Assembly: GCA_963800065.1 (NCBI GenBank)
Contig: CAWCZO010000011.1
Coordinates: 1-64,000 of the forward strand
DNA: 64,000 nucleotides
Source: CAWJFJ01 sp963800065
GTDB taxonomy: Bacteria > Actinomycetota > Acidimicrobiia > Acidimicrobiales > UBA8190
Direction of reading: 5' to 3'
Shown: in pieces, positions 24,624 to 33,518 of the stretch
Position numbering within the stretch: position 1 is the first letter of the stretch
Layout: every line of letters starts with the position of its first letter
Made by a program: the position numbers and the translations under genes
Notes under the pieces: generated by a model
Databases searched by the model: none
The model's input: only the letters and a program-made list of their open reading frames with translations
Told to the model about the DNA's origin: nothing

Positions 24624-27600
24624 GTGAGCAGACTTCATCTGCTTCGGACAGTGACGGCGGTATTCCCGGTCGTGGCCGTCGTGGCCGCCGTCTCGGTGAG
24701 TGGGGGCCCGGCCGGGGCCGCCACCGCCACCGCCACCGCCACCCAGGCTCCCCTGACGGCGTCCCAGGCTCACGCCTTGTCGAAGAACGTGACCGACAAG
24801 GTCATCGTGGTCTTCAAGAACCAGCTGACCGGCACCCCGGAGACGGCCGGGAACGAGGCGTCGCGCGATGCCGCCGTCTCCGGCATCCAGAGCCCCGTGG
24901 TCCACGAGCTGAGCCTGACCAAGGCCCAGGACGTGAAGACCTTCCAGGTCATCAACGCGCTGTCGGCCACCGTCTCGCCCGGAGAGGCCCGGCGCCTGGC
25001 GGCCAACCCGGACGTGGCCGAGGTCGTGAAGGACGAGCCGATCCCGGTGGCGGGCCCGTCGTCGGGGACGACAGTGGGAACGGCCGACGTGGCCGGCGGA
25101 GCCTCGACCACGGGGTCGGGAGCCGACACCCTCAAGAAGGCCTGCCTGCCGTCACCCCAGGTGCAACTCGATCCGGAGGCGATCGAGAACATCCACGCCG
25201 CCAGCCAGAGCGGGACGGGGGCCACCGCCCAGGCCCTCGGGTACACGGGCGCCGGGGTCAAGGTGGCCTTCATCGCCGACGGCCTCAACACCAACGATCC
25301 CGACTTCATCCGCGCCGACGGCCAGAAGGTCTTCGTCGACTACCAGGATTTCAGTGGCACGGGGACGAAGGCACCGACCGACGGCGCCGAGGCCTTCCTC
25401 GACGCCAGCTCCATCGCCGCCCAGGGACTGCAGACCTACAACGTCGCCGGATACGGAGCCGGGCTCCCCGCTCCGTGCCTCATCCGCATCCTCGGGGTGG
25501 CCCCGGGGGCCAGCCTCGTCGGTCTCAACGTGTTCGGCTCCTCCAACGAGGCCTTCAACTCGGTCTTCCTCGAGGCCGTCAACTACGCCGTCAGCGTGGA
25601 CCACGTGAACGTGATCAACGAGTCCTTCGGTTCGAACCCCTTCCCCGACACCGCCAGCCTCGACCTGATCAAGATGGCCGATGACGCCGCCGTGGCGGCC
25701 GGGGTGACGGTGACGGTCTCGACCGGGGACGCCGGTCCGACCGACACCATCGGCTCTCCGGCCACCGACCCCGACGTCATCTCGGCCGGGGCCACCACGA
25801 CCTACCGGGCCTACGCCCAGACCGGGATCGGGGGCATCAACCTGAAGGGCGTGAGGGGGTGGGTGGACAACAACATCAGCGGCCTCAGCTCCGGCGGGTT
25901 CGCCCAGGACGGATCCACCGTGGACGTCGTCGCTCCCGGCGACCTCAACTGGGCACTGTGCTCGCCTCCTCTGAAGCGCTACTTCGCCTGCTCCAATTTC
26001 AGCGGCCAGCCGTCCGACGTGGAGCTCCAGGGGGGCACGAGCGAAGCCTCCCCGCTCACCGCCGGCACCGCCGCGCTGGTCATCCAGGCCTACGCCGAGT
26101 CCCACGGCGGCACCGACCCCACCCCGGCCGTGGTCAAGCGGATCATCACCGGGACGGCCACCGACATCGACGCCCCGGGCGACCAGCAGGGGGCGGGGAT
26201 GATCGACGCCTACGCCGCCGTCGAGGCCGCCGTCTCCTACCCCGGCGGCGGGGGCCAGCCCCAGGGTCACGGCCTGCTGAAGAGCGCCGACCAGCTCAAC
26301 GCCGTGGGCCAGCCCGGGACCACCGAGACACTCGGTGAGACGCTGACCAACGACGGCCAGGGAAAGGCCACCGTCGGTCTGTCGAGCCGGACCCTGGGGA
26401 CCTACACGAGCGTGGCCAGCACGTCGGTCAGCCTGAGCGCCGCCAACGGGAGCACCGCCGTCGTCCAGTTCAAGGTCCCGCCCGGCCAGGGTCGTCTGAA
26501 CGCCTCGGTGACCTACGACTTCGGCGGCCCCATGAACCTCAGCCTGTTCACCCCGAGCGGGAAGCTGGCCGAGTTCGACCTGCCCCAGGGGGCGGGGAAT
26601 TACGGGAACGCGCAGGTGGCCGATCCGGCCGCCGGGACGTGGACGGCTCTGATCTTCGCGTCGCCCGGGACGACCGGTTCCGTGCTCTTCGGAGCCAGTG
26701 CCGCCCCGTGGGTCACGTTCGGCACGCTGTCGGGTTCGTCGTTGACCCTGGCCCCCGGCGCCTCGGGGACCGTGACCCTGACGGTGCCCACCCCGAGCAC
26801 CCCGGGCGACGAGGCGGGGTCGCTGGTGCTCACCGAGGACGGCGCCAAGCCCTCCTTCACGGCCGTCACGACGGTGCCCGTGACCCTGCGCTCGCTCGTT
26901 CCCACCCCGGACCCGTCGATCACCTTCACGGGGACGCTGACCGGCGGGAACGGGCGGGGGACCGACACCGGCCAGACGGCGTACTACCAGGTCGACGTAC
27001 CGGCGGGCCTGCCCGCCCTGAACGCCGACATCTCCACCCCCAACGCCGACAACACGTTCCTGGCCGAGCTGGTGGACCCGACGACGGGGCAGTCGGCGTC
27101 GACGGCGGTGAACTCCGAGATCGTGGCGGCCAGCGGTGGCGGCCTCGGGACCGACCTCCAGACCGGGGCCCAGCTGCACGTGCTCGATCCGAACCCCGGC
27201 GTCTGGACCCTGATCATCGACTTCTACAACGGGGTGTCGGGAACGGCGATCACGCAGCCCTTCACCGTGACCCTCGACACCACGCCGGCCACGGCGTCGG
27301 CGTCGGGGCTGCCCCACTCGGCGGCCACCGTGCTGGCGGCCGGCGCCCCGGTGACGGTCGACCTGTCGGTGACGAACACGGGCAACGCCACCGAGTCCTA
27401 CTTCGTCGACGGGAGGCTCGACCGGAGCGCCACGCTGAACCTGGCCTCGACCACGGCCGCCACCGTCGCCGTCCCCTTGACCGGGGCACCCCCCACGTTC
27501 GTGGTGCCGAGCCATACCACGACGATCACGGCCGACGCCTCGGCCTCGGCGGGGATCTTCTTCGACTTCTCCCAGGCCTTCGGTGACCCCGATCTCATCT

Positions 27601-28037
27601 CCGACTCCCAGCCCTACGGGGAGAACCCGTCGGGGACCTTCTCGTCGTCGGCCGTGGCCGACGGGGCGTGGACGATCACGCCGTTCCAGGACGGCCCCGA
27701 CGGCAAGCACGGGGTCCACCCGGTGAGCACGACGACGTCGATGACGGCCACCACGTCCGCCTTCGACCCGGCGGTGACCGCCGCCACCGGCGACCTGTGG
27801 CTCGAGAGCGTCGACCCCGACACCACCCTCGCTCCCGTGGTGGTCAAGCCGGGCAAGACGGCCACCATCCCCGTGACGATCACGCCGAGCGGGACGCCGG
27901 GGACGACGGTGAGCGGAATCCTCTACCTCGACGACGGCTCGCTCATCTCCGGGGCCGTCACCGAGAACGGTCTCACCGGGACCTTCCCCCAGGGCAGCGA
28001 CGTGGCCGCCTTCGACTACGAGTACACCATCGGGTAG
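24624..28037 (+). CDS. Secreted subtilase-like (S8) protein with degenerate catalytic triad
   Basis: 1137 residues from GTG 24624, with a G-rich ribosome site. A signal peptide (VVAVVAAVSVSGGPAGAA) is followed by an I9-type propeptide (DKVIVVFKNQL ... AEVVKDEPI, ~55-140). In the S8 domain the usual DTG is ADG (Asp219 shifted by one), HGTHVAG is replaced by DASSIAAQG (260-268, no His), the oxyanion site is TGDAG (367-371) and Ser473 is kept in GGTSEASPL. About 600 residues of beta-sandwich/PPC-like domains follow. It is probably a pseudoprotease or binding protein, or a peptidase with an unusual site. I recall similar proteins in actinobacteria. Confidence 0.87.
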   Translation: MSRLHLLRTVTAVFPVVAVVAAVSVSGGPAGAATATATATQAPLTASQAHALSKNVTDKVIVVFKNQLTGTPETAGNEASRDAAVSGIQSPVVHELSLTKAQDVKTFQVINALSATVSPGEARRLAANPDVAEVVKDEPIPVAGPSSGTTVGTADVAGGASTTGSGADTLKKACLPSPQVQLDPEAIENIHAASQSGTGATAQALGYTGAGVKVAFIADGLNTNDPDFIRADGQKVFVDYQDFSGTGTKAPTDGAEAFLDASSIAAQGLQTYNVAGYGAGLPAPCLIRILGVAPGASLVGLNVFGSSNEAFNSVFLEAVNYAVSVDHVNVINESFGSNPFPDTASLDLIKMADDAAVAAGVTVTVSTGDAGPTDTIGSPATDPDVISAGATTTYRAYAQTGIGGINLKGVRGWVDNNISGLSSGGFAQDGSTVDVVAPGDLNWALCSPPLKRYFACSNFSGQPSDVELQGGTSEASPLTAGTAALVIQAYAESHGGTDPTPAVVKRIITGTATDIDAPGDQQGAGMIDAYAAVEAAVSYPGGGGQPQGHGLLKSADQLNAVGQPGTTETLGETLTNDGQGKATVGLSSRTLGTYTSVASTSVSLSAANGSTAVVQFKVPPGQGRLNASVTYDFGGPMNLSLFTPSGKLAEFDLPQGAGNYGNAQVADPAAGTWTALIFASPGTTGSVLFGASAAPWVTFGTLSGSSLTLAPGASGTVTLTVPTPSTPGDEAGSLVLTEDGAKPSFTAVTTVPVTLRSLVPTPDPSITFTGTLTGGNGRGTDTGQTAYYQVDVPAGLPALNADISTPNADNTFLAELVDPTTGQSASTAVNSEIVAASGGGLGTDLQTGAQLHVLDPNPGVWTLIIDFYNGVSGTAITQPFTVTLDTTPATASASGLPHSAATVLAAGAPVTVDLSVTNTGNATESYFVDGRLDRSATLNLASTTAATVAVPLTGAPPTFVVPSHTTTITADASASAGIFFDFSQAFGDPDLISDSQPYGENPSGTFSSSAVADGAWTITPFQDGPDGKHGVHPVSTTTSMTATTSAFDPAVTAATGDLWLESVDPDTTLAPVVVKPGKTATIPVTITPSGTPGTTVSGILYLDDGSLISGAVTENGLTGTFPQGSDVAAFDYEYTIG

Positions 28038-28041
28038 GGCG

Positions 28042-28272
28042 TCACTGCTCGAGCAGCTCGGCCACGGGGTCGCCCACCCGATAGGTGACCCCCTCCTCGG
28101 CGATCCGCCGGAGCCGGCCCCGGGCCGGGGCCTCGATCTCGTTGGTCACCTTGTCGGTCTCGATCTCGTAGAGGGCCTGGCCCTTCTCGATGAAGGCGTC
28201 GTCGTCGGCCAGCCACCGGGCCAGAACGGCCTCGGTCATCTCCATCCCGATCTTGGGCATCCGCAGGAGCAT
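28042..28272 (-). CDS. Stand-alone lipoyl/biotinyl domain protein
   Basis: 76 residues from ATG 28272. A complete single lipoyl domain: MPKIGMEMTEAVLARWLADD and the attachment site IETDKVTNEIEAP with Lys41. The E3-binding and acyltransferase domains of an E2 are absent, and the stop is not a truncation artefact because the domain ends cleanly (PVAELLEQ). It follows the E1 alpha and beta genes with a 7-base gap. It likely carries the acyl group from that E1, with the E2 core encoded elsewhere or missing. Confidence 0.88.
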   Translation of the reverse strand: MLLRMPKIGMEMTEAVLARWLADDDAFIEKGQALYEIETDKVTNEIEAPARGRLRRIAEEGVTYRVGDPVAELLEQ

Positions 28273-28279
28273 GGGGGCG

Positions 28280-29281
28280 TCAGCCGCCGGACGAGGTGAC
28301 CCGGCCGATGGCGGCGAGCAGCCGCGACGGCCCCGGCAGGGCCAGACCCTCGAGGCCCTTGGCGTAGGGCAGGGGCGCCGACACCGCACCCACCCGGAGG
28401 ACGGGGGCCAGTAGCCGGCCGAACAGGGCTTCGGAGATCCCGGCGGCCAGCTCGGCTCCGAATCCCCCCGTCACCACCGCCTCGTGGAAGACGACACAGC
28501 GTCGTGTCCGGCCCACCGACTCGAGGACCGCCTCGGTGTCGAGGGGGGAGAGCGTCCGGAGGTCGAGGACCTCGACATCGGGGCCGGAACCGAGGAGCGA
28601 CTCGGCCGCCGCCAGGGCCTCGTGGACCTGGCGGCCGTAGGTGATGACGGTGACGTCGGTGCCCGGGCGCTTGATGTCGGCCACCCCGAGGGCGACGGGG
28701 GCGTCGCCCATCGGGCCCCGACGGGCCAGCAGGGGGACCTGCTCGATGAAGACACAGGGATCGTCGTCGGCCACGCACGAGTGGAGCAGGGCGCGGGCGT
28801 CGGAGGCGGTGGAGGGGACGACGACGCTCAGTCCCGGGACATGGGTGAGCCATCCCTCGAGCATCTGCGAGTGCTGGGCCCCGACCTGGAGCCCGCCACC
28901 GACGGCCGTCCGCAGGACCATGGGAACGGGCGTCCGGCCCCCGGACATGTAGCGGAGCTTGGCCGCGTGGTTGGCCAGCTGGTCGAGGCAGAGGCCGAGG
29001 AAGTCCATGAACATGATCTCGGCCACCGGGCGGAGTCCCCCGAGGGCGGCACCGACGGCCGCCCCCACGATGGCCTGCTCCGAGATGGGGGTGTCGCGGA
29101 CCCGGTCGGCGCCGTACTTGGTGGACAGTCCCCTGGTGACCCCGAAGACACCGCCACCGGGATCGGCGATGTCCTCTCCGAGGAGGACCACGTCATCGTC
29201 GGCGGCCAGGGCCTCGTCGAGGGCCCGGGTGATGGCGGCGCGGACACTCACCTCACCGGTGCCGGCGGCGGCGTCAGCCAC
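28280..29281 (-). CDS. 2-oxoacid dehydrogenase E1 component, beta subunit
   Basis: 333 residues from GTG 29281, overlapping the alpha gene by 8 bases. It is a transketolase-like pyrimidine domain plus C-terminal domain: LLGEDIADPGGGVFGVTRGL, DTPISEQAIVGAAVGAALGG, MFMDFLGLCLDQLANHAAK, QHSQMLEGWLTHVPGL, and VTVITYGRQVHEAL. It pairs with E1 alpha in a heterotetramer that decarboxylates a 2-oxoacid or acetoin using thiamine diphosphate. The choice between acetoin, branched-chain and pyruvate cannot be made from sequence alone. Confidence 0.94.
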   Translation of the reverse strand: MADAAAGTGEVSVRAAITRALDEALAADDDVVLLGEDIADPGGGVFGVTRGLSTKYGADRVRDTPISEQAIVGAAVGAALGGLRPVAEIMFMDFLGLCLDQLANHAAKLRYMSGGRTPVPMVLRTAVGGGLQVGAQHSQMLEGWLTHVPGLSVVVPSTASDARALLHSCVADDDPCVFIEQVPLLARRGPMGDAPVALGVADIKRPGTDVTVITYGRQVHEALAAAESLLGSGPDVEVLDLRTLSPLDTEAVLESVGRTRRCVVFHEAVVTGGFGAELAAGISEALFGRLLAPVLRVGAVSAPLPYAKGLEGLALPGPSRLLAAIGRVTSSGG

Positions 29282-30275
29282 CGGTGCTCCACGCCGTCCC
29301 CGGGCCCGACGAGAGAACGTCGGTGAGGAGTTCTTCGGGTCCCGGCTCGGGGAGGGCGAGAACGTCGTCGAGGGTGTCGGCCACCAGACGGGCGCACTCC
29401 TCCTCGACGGCGACGGCGCCGTCGTCGGTCAGGACCGACGACTCCAGCAGGCGGCGGCGGAAGCGCCCGACGGGCTCCTCGCTCCAGGCCCGGGCCAGCT
29501 CGTCGGGCGGGACATAGGCCATCCGGTCGCCGAAGACGTGACCGTAGAGGCGGTAGGTGAGCGCCTCGACGAGGGTGGGCCCGTCGCCGGCGCGGGCCCG
29601 GGCGACGGCCTCGTGGACGGCGGCGTGGACCGAGAGGGGGTCGTTGCCGTCGACGGTCACCCCGGGCATGGCGTAGGCCGCCGCCCGGTCCGCCACCCTG
29701 GTCGTGCGCTGGTGGTCGGAGAACGCCGTGTGCTCGCCGTAGCCGTTGTTCTGACAGAGGAAGACGACGGGGAGGCGCCAGACGGCGGCCAGGTTGCACG
29801 CTTCGTGGAAGGCGCCGATGTTGGTGGCACCGTCGCCGAAGGAGACCAACGCCACCCGGCTCCCGCCATGGCGTTGCGCCGCCCAGGCCAGGCCGCAGGC
29901 GATGGGGAGCCCGGAACCCACCACGCCGGTGGTGAGCATCAGCCCGGCGTCGGGCCAGACGACGTGCATGGGACCGCCCTTGCCCTTTCCCGTCCCGTCC
30001 CGGCGGCCGAGCATCTCGGCCAGGAGCGGGCGCAGGGGTACCCCCTTGGCGATCTGGTCGTGGAGCCCCCGGTAGGTGGTCACCAGGTAGTCGTCGACAC
30101 CGAGGGCGGCGCCGAAGCCGGCGGCGACCGCCTCCTGGCCCCGGGGCGAGTAGTAGGCCATCGTCACCGTTCCGGCGCTGATGGCCGCCCGCAGTGCGTC
30201 GTCGCAGGCGGCCACCAGGACCATGGTCCGGTAGATCGATCGCAGGGTGTCGTCGTCCAGAGGGGCCACCGCCAC
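29274..30275 (-). CDS. 2-oxoacid/acetoin dehydrogenase E1 component, alpha subunit
   Basis: 333 residues from GTG 30275; the frame is open for 96 more bases upstream without conserved sequence. The thiamine-diphosphate motif runs from GDG (147-149) to NN (176-177). Other family segments are YYSPRGQEAVAAGFGAAL, TTYRGLHDQIAKGVPL, GKGKGGPMHV and YRLYGHVFGDRM. The short length and GKGKGGPMH fit acetoin-dehydrogenase-like AcoA best. First gene of the alpha-beta-lipoyl operon, 111 bases after the GH1 gene on the same strand. Confidence 0.93.
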   Translation of the reverse strand: MAVAPLDDDTLRSIYRTMVLVAACDDALRAAISAGTVTMAYYSPRGQEAVAAGFGAALGVDDYLVTTYRGLHDQIAKGVPLRPLLAEMLGRRDGTGKGKGGPMHVVWPDAGLMLTTGVVGSGLPIACGLAWAAQRHGGSRVALVSFGDGATNIGAFHEACNLAAVWRLPVVFLCQNNGYGEHTAFSDHQRTTRVADRAAAYAMPGVTVDGNDPLSVHAAVHEAVARARAGDGPTLVEALTYRLYGHVFGDRMAYVPPDELARAWSEEPVGRFRRRLLESSVLTDDGAVAVEEECARLVADTLDDVLALPEPGPEELLTDVLSSGPGTAWSTGG

Positions 30276-30386
30276 GATCTTGTCACCCGGCCGTGGGCTG
30301 CGGCCACGACGGTCGTCCTCGTCCACGGCGTCCCCGAGACCCCGGCGGTGTGGGATCCCCGGCGCTGACACCGGGCGAACCGGGGG

Positions 30387-31595
30387 TCAGGCCGGCGGCG
30401 GGACCAAGGAGTTGGTCCGGGCGACGTTCCCGAACCAGATGGCACTCGGTTTGGGACGACGTTCGAAAGTGGTCCGATCGACGGAGTGGAGACCGAACTT
30501 CGGACCGTAGCCGTGGGCCCACTCGAAATTGTCCATCAGGGTCCAGACGAAGTAGCCGCGGACGTCGACCCCGTCGTCGAGGCAGCGCCGGACGCCACGC
30601 AGCGCTTCGGCGATGTAGGTGATCCGTTCGCTGTCGTCCTCCGTCCCGATTCCGTTCTCGGTCACCACCACGGGGAGCCCGGTGAAGGCGGTGGTCCGAC
30701 GGACCGTGTATTCGACCACCTGGGGCCAGAACTCGTAGCCCATCTGCGTCTGGGCCACGACAGGGTCGTCGGGGGCTTGGCCCTGGGAGTCGAAGTGCAT
30801 CCTGGTGTAGCACTGGACGCCGACGAAGTCATCGCCCTGGGTGCCGCGCAGGAAGGTGTTCTCGAGGACGTCCTCCGCCACGTCCCGGATGACCTCGCCC
30901 CCCTCCTCCGCCTTCAGTTCGGCCATGGAGAGGGTGAGGCCGACGGGGAAGCTCCCCGGGCCCGACCGCAGCGACTCCACGGCCCGGCGATGCGAGCTGA
31001 CCATGGCGTCGTTGACGGCCAGATGGCGGGCGAAGTCGTCCTTCACGCCCGGAGGGAACTGTCCCACCGTGTAGCCCATGACACCGATGACGTTGGGTTC
31101 GTTCAGGGTGCAGGCCCAACCGATGAGGTCCCCCAGGTGGGCCGTGGCCCGGGCCACGTACCGTCCGAAGGCGTCGGGCGCGTCGGCTGCCTCCCAGCCG
31201 CCGCGGGCGGAGAGCCACAGGGGGATGGCGAAGTGATGGAAGGTGACGACGGGGGCGATCCCCCGCTCGAGGCAACGTCCGCAGATCCGCCGGTAGTGGT
31301 CGAGGGCGGCCACCGAGAATTCACCCTCGGCCGGTTCGATCCGGCTCCATTCGAGCGAGAAGCGGTACGCCCCCAGACCCATGGCGGCCACCAGATCGAC
31401 GTCGTCGCTCCAGCGGTGCCACGAGTCGCAGGCGTCCCCGCTCACCTCGGCGCAACCCGAACCGTCGGTGTGCTCCCACCTCCACCAGTCGTTGTTGACG
31501 TTCCCACCCTCGATCTGGTGGGCCGAGGTGGCCGTCCCCCAGAGGAACCCGTCGGGAAAGGACACGGTGGCGCCGTCAGCAGGGTCGGGAACCAT
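30387..31595 (-). CDS. GH1 family beta-glycosidase
   Basis: 402 residues from ATG 31595. It has the GH1 N-terminal signature FPDGFLWGTATSAHQIEG, acid/base Glu166 in TLNEPN and nucleophile Glu in VVVTENGIG, plus YRFSLEWSRIEP and WTLMDNFEWAHGYGPKFG. It lacks a signal peptide, so it is cytoplasmic. It would hydrolyse beta-glucosides, beta-galactosides or similar with retention. It is shorter than typical 440-480-residue members, with shortened loops, but all catalytic parts are present. Confidence 0.94.
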   Translation of the reverse strand: MVPDPADGATVSFPDGFLWGTATSAHQIEGGNVNNDWWRWEHTDGSGCAEVSGDACDSWHRWSDDVDLVAAMGLGAYRFSLEWSRIEPAEGEFSVAALDHYRRICGRCLERGIAPVVTFHHFAIPLWLSARGGWEAADAPDAFGRYVARATAHLGDLIGWACTLNEPNVIGVMGYTVGQFPPGVKDDFARHLAVNDAMVSSHRRAVESLRSGPGSFPVGLTLSMAELKAEEGGEVIRDVAEDVLENTFLRGTQGDDFVGVQCYTRMHFDSQGQAPDDPVVAQTQMGYEFWPQVVEYTVRRTTAFTGLPVVVTENGIGTEDDSERITYIAEALRGVRRCLDDGVDVRGYFVWTLMDNFEWAHGYGPKFGLHSVDRTTFERRPKPSAIWFGNVARTNSLVPPPA

Positions 31596-31696
31596 CCCCG
31601 CAAAGTAGCGGGCCGGAGACGGCGGGGGACGCCCGGTGGGAGGGGAATCCTGCTTCGCTAACGTGGGACATCTCGATGCCGACCCCGGGGGTTGTC

Positions 31697-32185
31697 GTGC
31701 TCGTCCTTTCCACCGGTGACTTCCTCTGGTTCGTGGACCAGGCGCTCGACGCCATGGTGGCCATCGTCGTCCGACTGGGCGACGACACCGCCAACCGACC
31801 ACCGGGGGCCGACGGATCGGGCCTCCCCGGTGCCAACTCCCCTTTCGCCATCCTCACGCACTGCCTGGGGGTGATGGAGTACTGGGGCGGTGCCATGGTG
31901 GCCGGTCGCTCCATCGATCGCGATCGGGCCGCCGAGTTCCGGGCCCGGGGGACCGTGGCCGAGCTGGTCGATCGGGTGACGGCGGCCCGCCGCCGGCTGG
32001 GGGACGACCTGGCCGCCGCCGAGCAGGACACCAACCTCCGCCAGGCACCCGACCCGGAGGACGCCGGTACGCCCTATGCCGGCAAGGGAGGCGTCCTCGT
32101 CCACATCCTCGAGGAGCTCTACCAGCACCTCGGCCAGATGGAGATCACCCGCGACGTCCTTCTGGGGTCACCGGACCCCGTATGA
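31697..32185 (+). CDS. DinB/DUF664-family protein (mycothiol-dependent type)
   Basis: 162 residues from GTG 31697; ATG 31676 is an alternative. A four-helix bundle of the DinB/maleylpyruvate-isomerase type: DQALDAMVAIVVRLGDD, SPFAILTHCLGVMEYWGG with a metal-binding His, and HILEELYQHLGQMEITRD with two more His. Members bind a divalent metal and transfer mycothiol, bacillithiol or similar thiols. It is divergent from the GH1 gene (~100 bases). Confidence 0.84.
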   Translation: MLVLSTGDFLWFVDQALDAMVAIVVRLGDDTANRPPGADGSGLPGANSPFAILTHCLGVMEYWGGAMVAGRSIDRDRAAEFRARGTVAELVDRVTAARRRLGDDLAAAEQDTNLRQAPDPEDAGTPYAGKGGVLVHILEELYQHLGQMEITRDVLLGSPDPV

Positions 32186-32240
32186 CAGCGCCCCGCGGTA
32201 TCGGCTCGGTGCCGTCCGGGCGCCGGCGGTGACCGCGATG

Positions 32241-33518
32241 TCAGTGCTGACCCAGATAGAACCGGGTCCCCTGGTCGTCAACGCACTCTGACGACAGTCC
32301 GTACGGCTGGGTCTCGGGATCGGTGGCCGAACCCCCCGCCGCCCGGATCCGGGCCACGGCGTCGTCGATGTCGTCAACCCGGTACATGGGAACGACGGTG
32401 GACGCCTCATGGCCGCCGTGCAACCCGGTCATGGGGACGATGCCGTCCGACCCCCAGCCGTCCTCGACGTGGCCGGGACTGAAGTGCCAACCGAGGACGG
32501 CGGCGTAGAAGGCACGGGCAGCGCCCGAGTCCCTCACCTCCATGGTGATGTAGGAGACGTCACCGTGCTGCGATCCGTTGGCCGGAAGCCGTCCGGCCCG
32601 GGGGCCCGGGGGCGGCTGGTAGAGCGAGAAGGGCGTCCCCTCGACGTCGACGCACATGGCCGAGAGCCCGTGTGGCTCCACCGTGGGCTCGTCGGCCCGG
32701 CCTCCGGCGGCATCCACCCGTCGGACGGCGTCGTCGATGTCGTCGACGACGAAGCAGAGGAAGAGAGTGCTGCGGTCATGGCCACCGTGCACCCCGTGAT
32801 GGAGCTCCCGGTCGACGACCTGGTGGGTCTGCCCCTCGACGGAGGGCAGGTACGACCACCCGAGGACGGTGGAGAAGAAGGCGGTCGCCCGCTCGGCATC
32901 CGGGACCCACAACGAGACGTAGCCGATGTCGCCGTGCCGGACGGTGTCGACTCCCGCGCCCGAGATGATCCACCGGTGTCCGAAGGGGTCCCGGATGACA
33001 GCGTTGCGACCGTAGGGGTTGTCGGCTGCCGGGCGCTCGAGAAGAGCACCCTGCGCCAGAGCCCGGTCCACCGAGCCGTCGACGTCGGGGACCTCCAGGG
33101 TGAGGCTCACCGTGGCGTCGGCACCGGGGCGGGGGGCGGCGACATGGCTCTGGGGGGACTCGTCGGCCAGATGGAGGACCGACCCCTGCAGTTCGAGCTC
33201 GGCGTGACCTATGCGGCCGTCGGGCATCGTGATGACCTCGCCGCGCCGGGACGCCCCCAGGGCGGTGACGTACCAGTCGAGAGCGCGGCGGGCGTCACCC
33301 ACGATCAGGTAGGGGACGATGCCCCCGGAGCCCGCCCGGTCGGCGGGGCCGGAGCGGGGCGGGGACGAAGGGTCGGAATCGACGGTGAGGTCGGACACGG
33401 TGACTCCTTCGGGAAGGGCCAGAGCCCGTTCCAGACGGGCGCGCAGACGGACGGCGAACGTCGGATCGGGATCGACGGCGGTGTCGGGTAGGCGCAGGGC
33501 CTCGAACGGGTCAGCCAT
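32241..33518 (-). CDS. Triple-domain VOC/glyoxalase protein paired with an ECF sigma factor
   Basis: 425 residues from ATG 33518, overlapping the sigma gene by 8 bases. A ~45-residue N-terminal segment (DPFEALRLPDTAVDPDPTFA, RLRARLERALAL) precedes three VOC units: ~70-185 (IVPYLIVGDARRALDWYVTALG), ~190-305 (GYVSLWVPDAERATAFFSTVLG) and ~310-425 (SYITMEVRDSGAARAFYAAVLG). Each contributes betaalphabetabetabeta repeats. I recall the N-terminal segment in VOC proteins encoded beside ECF sigma factors; it may contact the sigma factor, which is inference. Ligand unknown. Confidence 0.85.
   Translation of the reverse strand: MADPFEALRLPDTAVDPDPTFAVRLRARLERALALPEGVTVSDLTVDSDPSSPPRSGPADRAGSGGIVPYLIVGDARRALDWYVTALGASRRGEVITMPDGRIGHAELELQGSVLHLADESPQSHVAAPRPGADATVSLTLEVPDVDGSVDRALAQGALLERPAADNPYGRNAVIRDPFGHRWIISGAGVDTVRHGDIGYVSLWVPDAERATAFFSTVLGWSYLPSVEGQTHQVVDRELHHGVHGGHDRSTLFLCFVVDDIDDAVRRVDAAGGRADEPTVEPHGLSAMCVDVEGTPFSLYQPPPGPRAGRLPANGSQHGDVSYITMEVRDSGAARAFYAAVLGWHFSPGHVEDGWGSDGIVPMTGLHGGHEASTVVPMYRVDDIDDAVARIRAAGGSATDPETQPYGLSSECVDDQGTRFYLGQH

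Noticed and set aside
25152..27719. Long minus-strand open frame of 855 codons opposite the subtilase gene
   Set aside because: High GC produces long mirror frames; the translated sequence is Gly/Arg/Val-rich without motifs, while the plus strand has signal peptide, propeptide and S8 features.
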